27,100 nucleotides of DNA from Bacillota bacterium (GTDB lineage Bacteria > Bacillota > Clostridia > Christensenellales > Borkfalkiaceae): NCBI GenBank assembly GCA_003343805.1, contig QAKM01000056.1, positions 1 to 27,100 on the forward strand. The letters are read 5' to 3'. Positions within the stretch are counted from its first letter, which is position 1. Each line of letters begins with the position of its first letter. A program made the translations under genes and the position numbers. This document shows positions 24,103 to 27,100 of the stretch, piece by piece. The notes beneath the pieces were generated by a model. The model saw only the letters and a list, made by a program, of their open reading frames with translations, was not told the DNA's origin and did no database searches.

Positions 24103-24115
24103 TTGCGGGATTTCC

Positions 24116-24144
24116 TTGTCTTTTACGCGCGCGCGTGTTATAAT
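24116..24144 (+). promoter_or_regulatory. sigma-A promoter placing transcription start at the propeller gene ATG
   Basis: -35 TTGTCT (24116-24121), 17-bp spacer containing a CG-alternating run, -10 TATAAT (24139-24144), then six bases to the ATG at 24151. No ribosome binding site is present, so the mRNA is predicted to be leaderless. Confidence 0.75.
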
Positions 24145-24150
24145 TGTTCT

Positions 24151-26634
24151 ATGAATACTCGCACGAAAACCATCTTCGGGCTGGGGGCGGCTCTCTCCGC
24201 TGCACTTTTGGGGGGGATCTTTGCCGTCCAGGGAGGCCTTACGGCCTCGGCCGTTGCCGAACCTTCGCTGTTCCTTCCGGGCAGCTATGAAGAATATCTT
24301 CCGTTGGAGGATCCCTCCGACGCCGCCATGAACGGGGAGACCATCGCCGTTGCCGACGGCAGTACCCTCTATCTCTACGACCGGGAAGAGGGCATCTACT
24401 CCTCCTATACGCACCGGAGCACGCTCTCCGAGCTCATGTTCACGGAGGACGGAAGGCTGTTCTTCAACGACCAGAACGCCCATCTCTACCGCTTCGATCT
24501 TGCTTCGGGGACGGCCGTCATCCAATCCAACGTGACGGCGGCGACCTTCCTCTTCGCGGGGAACACCCTCTATACGGCCTCCGTCGTCGGCAGCGCGACC
24601 ACGCTCTACGCCATCCCGGCAGACAGCGCCACCATCTCCTTCGACCGCGCCGAGACGGTGGGCGAAGTCTCCTCGCTCGCAGGGGCCTCCCCCCGGCTCG
24701 CCTATCGCGAGGGCGTCCTCTACTGCGCCTTCAACCACCTCGTCTATTCCTTCTCCCTCTCCGAATCGGGCTACGCACGCTCCTCACACCTGCTCGCAGG
24801 TCCCACGACGGACGTCTCCGGGCTCGCCGCTTTCACGGCGCACGAGGGAGAGTTCTATTATGCCGTCAACGGCACGCTCGACCGGGACGGACTGTACCGC
24901 ACCGTGCTCGACCAGGGGAGCGAGCTCCTCTATGCGGGCAGCGGATTTTCCTCCCTCTTCTCCTATGACGGCATCCTCTACGCCGTGCAGAACGGCTCGG
25001 TGCGCGACTTCTCCGTGGAGGGGAGCACGGCCTCTCTGACAGGCTATGAGATCGGTGCGGGCTCGGATGCCCCCAACCGCATCTCGGATGCGGGCGAAAC
25101 GGTGCGCGCAGGCGACCTCCTCGTCATTGCCGACCGCGGCAACCGCCGGGTGCTCCTCTACGACGGTTCAACGGAGAGCTATTCCTCCGTCTCCCTCAAC
25201 GGCACCCCCTCCTGCGTCGCGACGGACGGCGAGGGCTTTGCCGTCAGCGTGGGGAACAACATCTATGTCTTTGACGGCGGCTCGGAGGAAGCCCGCTACA
25301 TCCACACGGCGGAGAGCACCGTCTCGGGGCTCGCCTGCGTGTACGGGACGTACTACTATGTGACCGAGCACAGCTATTACGGCGTCGCCGAAGAGGACGC
25401 GCGCGAATTTACCCGTTCGGGTACGGCCATGCCCGTTGCCATTGCGAGCGACCTTGCGGGCAATCTCTATGTCGCAAGCTCGGCGGGACAGGTCAACCGC
25501 TTCACCGAGGAAGAGTTCCTCGACTATACTGCAGCGGGCATCCCCGTCACGGACGGCTGGTCGCTCCCGACCAACTTCCGCTCCCTCCGCGCCGACTATA
25601 CGGGCAATCTCTACTATCTCTCGGGCAACGTTCTCTATCAGAACGGCGTGCGGCTGGAGACCTTTGACGCCTCGTCCGTGCTCTATCACGGCGGCAGCGT
25701 CCCCCCCCCCGCCTCCTTCTCCCTCTCCTTTGAGGACGGCACCGTCTATGTCAGCTACGGAGACTTCCTGCTCACCGCCTCGCTCTCCTTCCCCAACCTC
25801 GGATCCCTTCCCGCAGACGGGCTGTACGAAGAGCTTCGGACGCCGGCGGCCGTCTCCGGGCTCTCCTATGTCCACGTCGCAAACGGCGCCGTGGGCGTGG
25901 AAGTCGACCTCTCCGCCCTCGACACAAACAGCCCGACGCTCACCTATACGGCACACGGGCGCATGGAGGAGGGCGGCACGGGGCTCGTCCTCGGCGAGAC
26001 CGAGCAGTTCACCCTCATCGCACTCTGCCGCGATCATGCCTACACCGCGATGCTCGTGCCCACGTCGGACTGCTCCCCGCTCCTCGTCACGCGGCAGCCG
26101 GGCGGCGGCACGCGCTATCTCTCGAGCGACGCCTCCCTCACGAGCTATCCCCTCTTCTCGGCGGCACTCACGCTGGAAACGCTCCCCCGCGGCACGGAGG
26201 TGAACGTCCTCAACGAAGTCATCCCGCAGGAGGGCGAGGCGTTTGCCGAAGTGGAATACGAGGGCGGCCGCGGCTATGTTCCCCTCTCCTATCTCACGCA
26301 GGCGGTCCCCGTTCCCCCCGCCGACGACAGCTACCGCATCGGCTATCTCAAGGCATCGGACGGCATCACCTTCTACGCCGCCGAGGACCGCAGTCAGACC
26401 ATCCGCGTGACCGAACGCACCCTCGTCAAGATCTATGAGGCGGAAAACGGCGCCTTCGACGTATGTTTTACCGACACGACGGGCACGCTTTATACCGCAC
26501 AGGTGACGGCGGATATGCTGGAGGCGGGCGGCGAGAACGCTTTGCGCATCAGCGTCATCATCATTCTCTGCGTCATCGCCGTGGGCATCGGCGCGGTATA
26601 TGTGCTTCTTGTGCCAAAGAAAACAAAAAATTGA
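24151..26634 (+). CDS. large secreted beta-propeller/SH3-like protein with C-terminal membrane anchor
   Basis: An 827-residue protein. The N-terminal signal or anchor is at about 8-32. Residues 40-640 form many similar strand-turn units (SNVTAATFLFAGNTLYTASV, YDGILYAVQNGSVRDFSVEG), including an NHL-like unit ADRGNRRVLLYDG at about 327-339, consistent with one or two beta-propellers. Near 680-717 an SH3-like module (PRGTEVNVLNEV ... GRGYVPLSYLTQA) and a second similar region at 730-790 follow. A membrane helix at about 797-820 is followed by PKKTKN. It is probably displayed outside the cell; the partner is unknown. The ATG is set by the promoter 6 nt upstream; the frame stays open 61 codons further but runs through the terminator. 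Confidence 0.85.
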   Translation: MNTRTKTIFGLGAALSAALLGGIFAVQGGLTASAVAEPSLFLPGSYEEYLPLEDPSDAAMNGETIAVADGSTLYLYDREEGIYSSYTHRSTLSELMFTEDGRLFFNDQNAHLYRFDLASGTAVIQSNVTAATFLFAGNTLYTASVVGSATTLYAIPADSATISFDRAETVGEVSSLAGASPRLAYREGVLYCAFNHLVYSFSLSESGYARSSHLLAGPTTDVSGLAAFTAHEGEFYYAVNGTLDRDGLYRTVLDQGSELLYAGSGFSSLFSYDGILYAVQNGSVRDFSVEGSTASLTGYEIGAGSDAPNRISDAGETVRAGDLLVIADRGNRRVLLYDGSTESYSSVSLNGTPSCVATDGEGFAVSVGNNIYVFDGGSEEARYIHTAESTVSGLACVYGTYYYVTEHSYYGVAEEDAREFTRSGTAMPVAIASDLAGNLYVASSAGQVNRFTEEEFLDYTAAGIPVTDGWSLPTNFRSLRADYTGNLYYLSGNVLYQNGVRLETFDASSVLYHGGSVPPPASFSLSFEDGTVYVSYGDFLLTASLSFPNLGSLPADGLYEELRTPAAVSGLSYVHVANGAVGVEVDLSALDTNSPTLTYTAHGRMEEGGTGLVLGETEQFTLIALCRDHAYTAMLVPTSDCSPLLVTRQPGGGTRYLSSDASLTSYPLFSAALTLETLPRGTEVNVLNEVIPQEGEAFAEVEYEGGRGYVPLSYLTQAVPVPPADDSYRIGYLKASDGITFYAAEDRSQTIRVTERTLVKIYEAENGAFDVCFTDTTGTLYTAQVTADMLEAGGENALRISVIIILCVIAVGIGAVYVLLVPKKTKN

Positions 26635-26644
26635 CAATACCCTA

Positions 26645-26673
26645 TTGACTTTGCCGAAAAAAGGTAGTAAAAT
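26645..26673 (+). promoter_or_regulatory. sigma-A promoter for the GH43 gene
   Basis: -35 TTGACT (26645-26650), 17-bp spacer, -10 TAAAAT (26668-26673), with about 32 bp from the -10 to the ATG. This is a normal leadered promoter. A second TTGACA at 26631-26636 has no matching -10. Confidence 0.75.
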
Positions 26674-26705
26674 AGAAACGATCAAAATAGGATGGTGGAT
26701 AATTT

Positions 26706-27100
26706 ATGCAATATCTCTCCCCTCTGGTGCCTCAGCGCGCCGACCCCTATCTTTATAAGTTCAACAAGAAATATTACTTTACGGCGACCTGCCCCGAGTA
26801 CGACCACATCGAACTCCGCTGTGCGGATACGATCAACGGCATCGCCACGGCTACGCCCCGCACGATCTGGGTGCGCCACAACACGGGCAAGATGGCATCG
26901 CATATCTGGGCGCCCGAGATCCACTACATCATGGGCAAGTGGGTCATCTACTTTGCCGCCGGCGAACTGCCCGGCATCTGGGAGATCCGCCCCTACGCAC
27001 TCATCTGCGAGGGCGACGACCCGATGGAGGACAGCTGGGTGGAAGCAGGCATGATGCAGGCAGCCGAGGGCGATCCCTATTCCTTTACCGACTTCTCCCT
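26706..27100 (+). CDS. GH43-family glycoside hydrolase (N-terminal part, runs off window)
   Basis: About 131 residues of an inverting five-bladed-propeller glycosidase. Family features visible are QRADPYLYKFNKKYYFTATC, with the likely catalytic base Asp13, and SHIWAPEIHYIMGKWVIYFA, where IWAPE is the typical second-blade motif. Members act on arabinan, xylan or related side chains; substrate cannot be told from the fragment. No signal peptide is present, so it may act on imported oligosaccharides. GGATGGTGG about eight bases upstream is a weak ribosome binding site. The catalytic acid lies beyond the window edge. Confidence 0.88.
   Translation, partial: MQYLSPLVPQRADPYLYKFNKKYYFTATCPEYDHIELRCADTINGIATATPRTIWVRHNTGKMASHIWAPEIHYIMGKWVIYFAAGELPGIWEIRPYALICEGDDPMEDSWVEAGMMQAAEGDPYSFTDFS

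Noticed and set aside
23968..24150. 61-codon N-terminal extension of the large propeller protein
   Set aside because: It runs through the bidirectional terminator and the promoter, and a signal-like N-terminus begins only at the ATG at 24151.
14548..24150. Prophage attachment repeats between the left gap (14548-14714) and the right gap (23938-24150)
   Set aside because: Reading both gaps by eye gave no shared stretch long enough to propose as an attachment core.
26631..26636. Second -35 (TTGACA) for the GH43 gene
   Set aside because: No -10 element lies 16-18 bp downstream, and the hexamer overlaps the stop codon of the propeller gene.

Overview
The window is GC-rich bacterial DNA with tightly packed genes, ATGA/GTGA stop-start overlaps, AGGAGG-type ribosome binding sites and sigma-A promoters. 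SpoVAC, a CwlD-like amidase, a DUF1858 protein and the style of the arginine genes point to an endospore-lineage Bacillota, probably an uncultured Clostridia relative. That placement is inferred from gene content only. No tRNA, rRNA, CRISPR array, transposase or integrase is visible.

Region 1 (1-8690, minus strand) is an arginine/carbamoyl-phosphate block transcribed argG-argC, then argJ-argB-argD-argF-carA-carB, with carB running off the left edge. Together these genes make carbamoyl phosphate and convert glutamate through the acetylated cycle to ornithine, citrulline and argininosuccinate. argH is not in the window. Strong promoters precede argG and argJ. Inverted repeats sit on or beside both -35 boxes, and a terminator-like hairpin embeds the argB stop codon.

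Region 2 (8691-14714, minus strand) holds host genes: a two-helix membrane protein, an acyl-ACP thioesterase, a CwlD-like cortex amidase behind a sigma-E-like promoter, a MacB/FtsX-type ABC exporter pair, a DUF1858 CxxC protein and a lone spoVAC. Two perfect GC hairpins lie behind the exporter.

Region 3 (14715-23898, minus strand) is a compact phage-derived head and packaging cassette: RinA/ArpU-like regulator, large terminase, small HTH-like protein (possible small terminase), P22-type portal, scaffold-like protein, HK97-fold coat protein, gp4-like adaptor, gp10-like beta-rich protein and an unknown helical protein. All are open and mostly translationally coupled, but no integrase, replication, lysis, tail-needle or tail-spike gene is present. 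A plus-strand membrane-anchored SH3-like protein is embedded in it. The 3' end of terL is duplicated as a 48-bp perfect repeat flanking a hairpin-rich spacer.

Region 4 (23899-27100, plus strand) has an intergenic segment with a palindrome and an orphan terminator, a large secreted beta-propeller/SH3-like protein with a C-terminal membrane anchor, and the start of a GH43 glycosidase.

The most notable items are the reduced but intact-looking capsid/packaging cassette next to a sporulation gene, the duplicated terL end, and a recurrent arrangement in which a -10 box lies only 6-7 nt before the start codon, predicting leaderless mRNAs.
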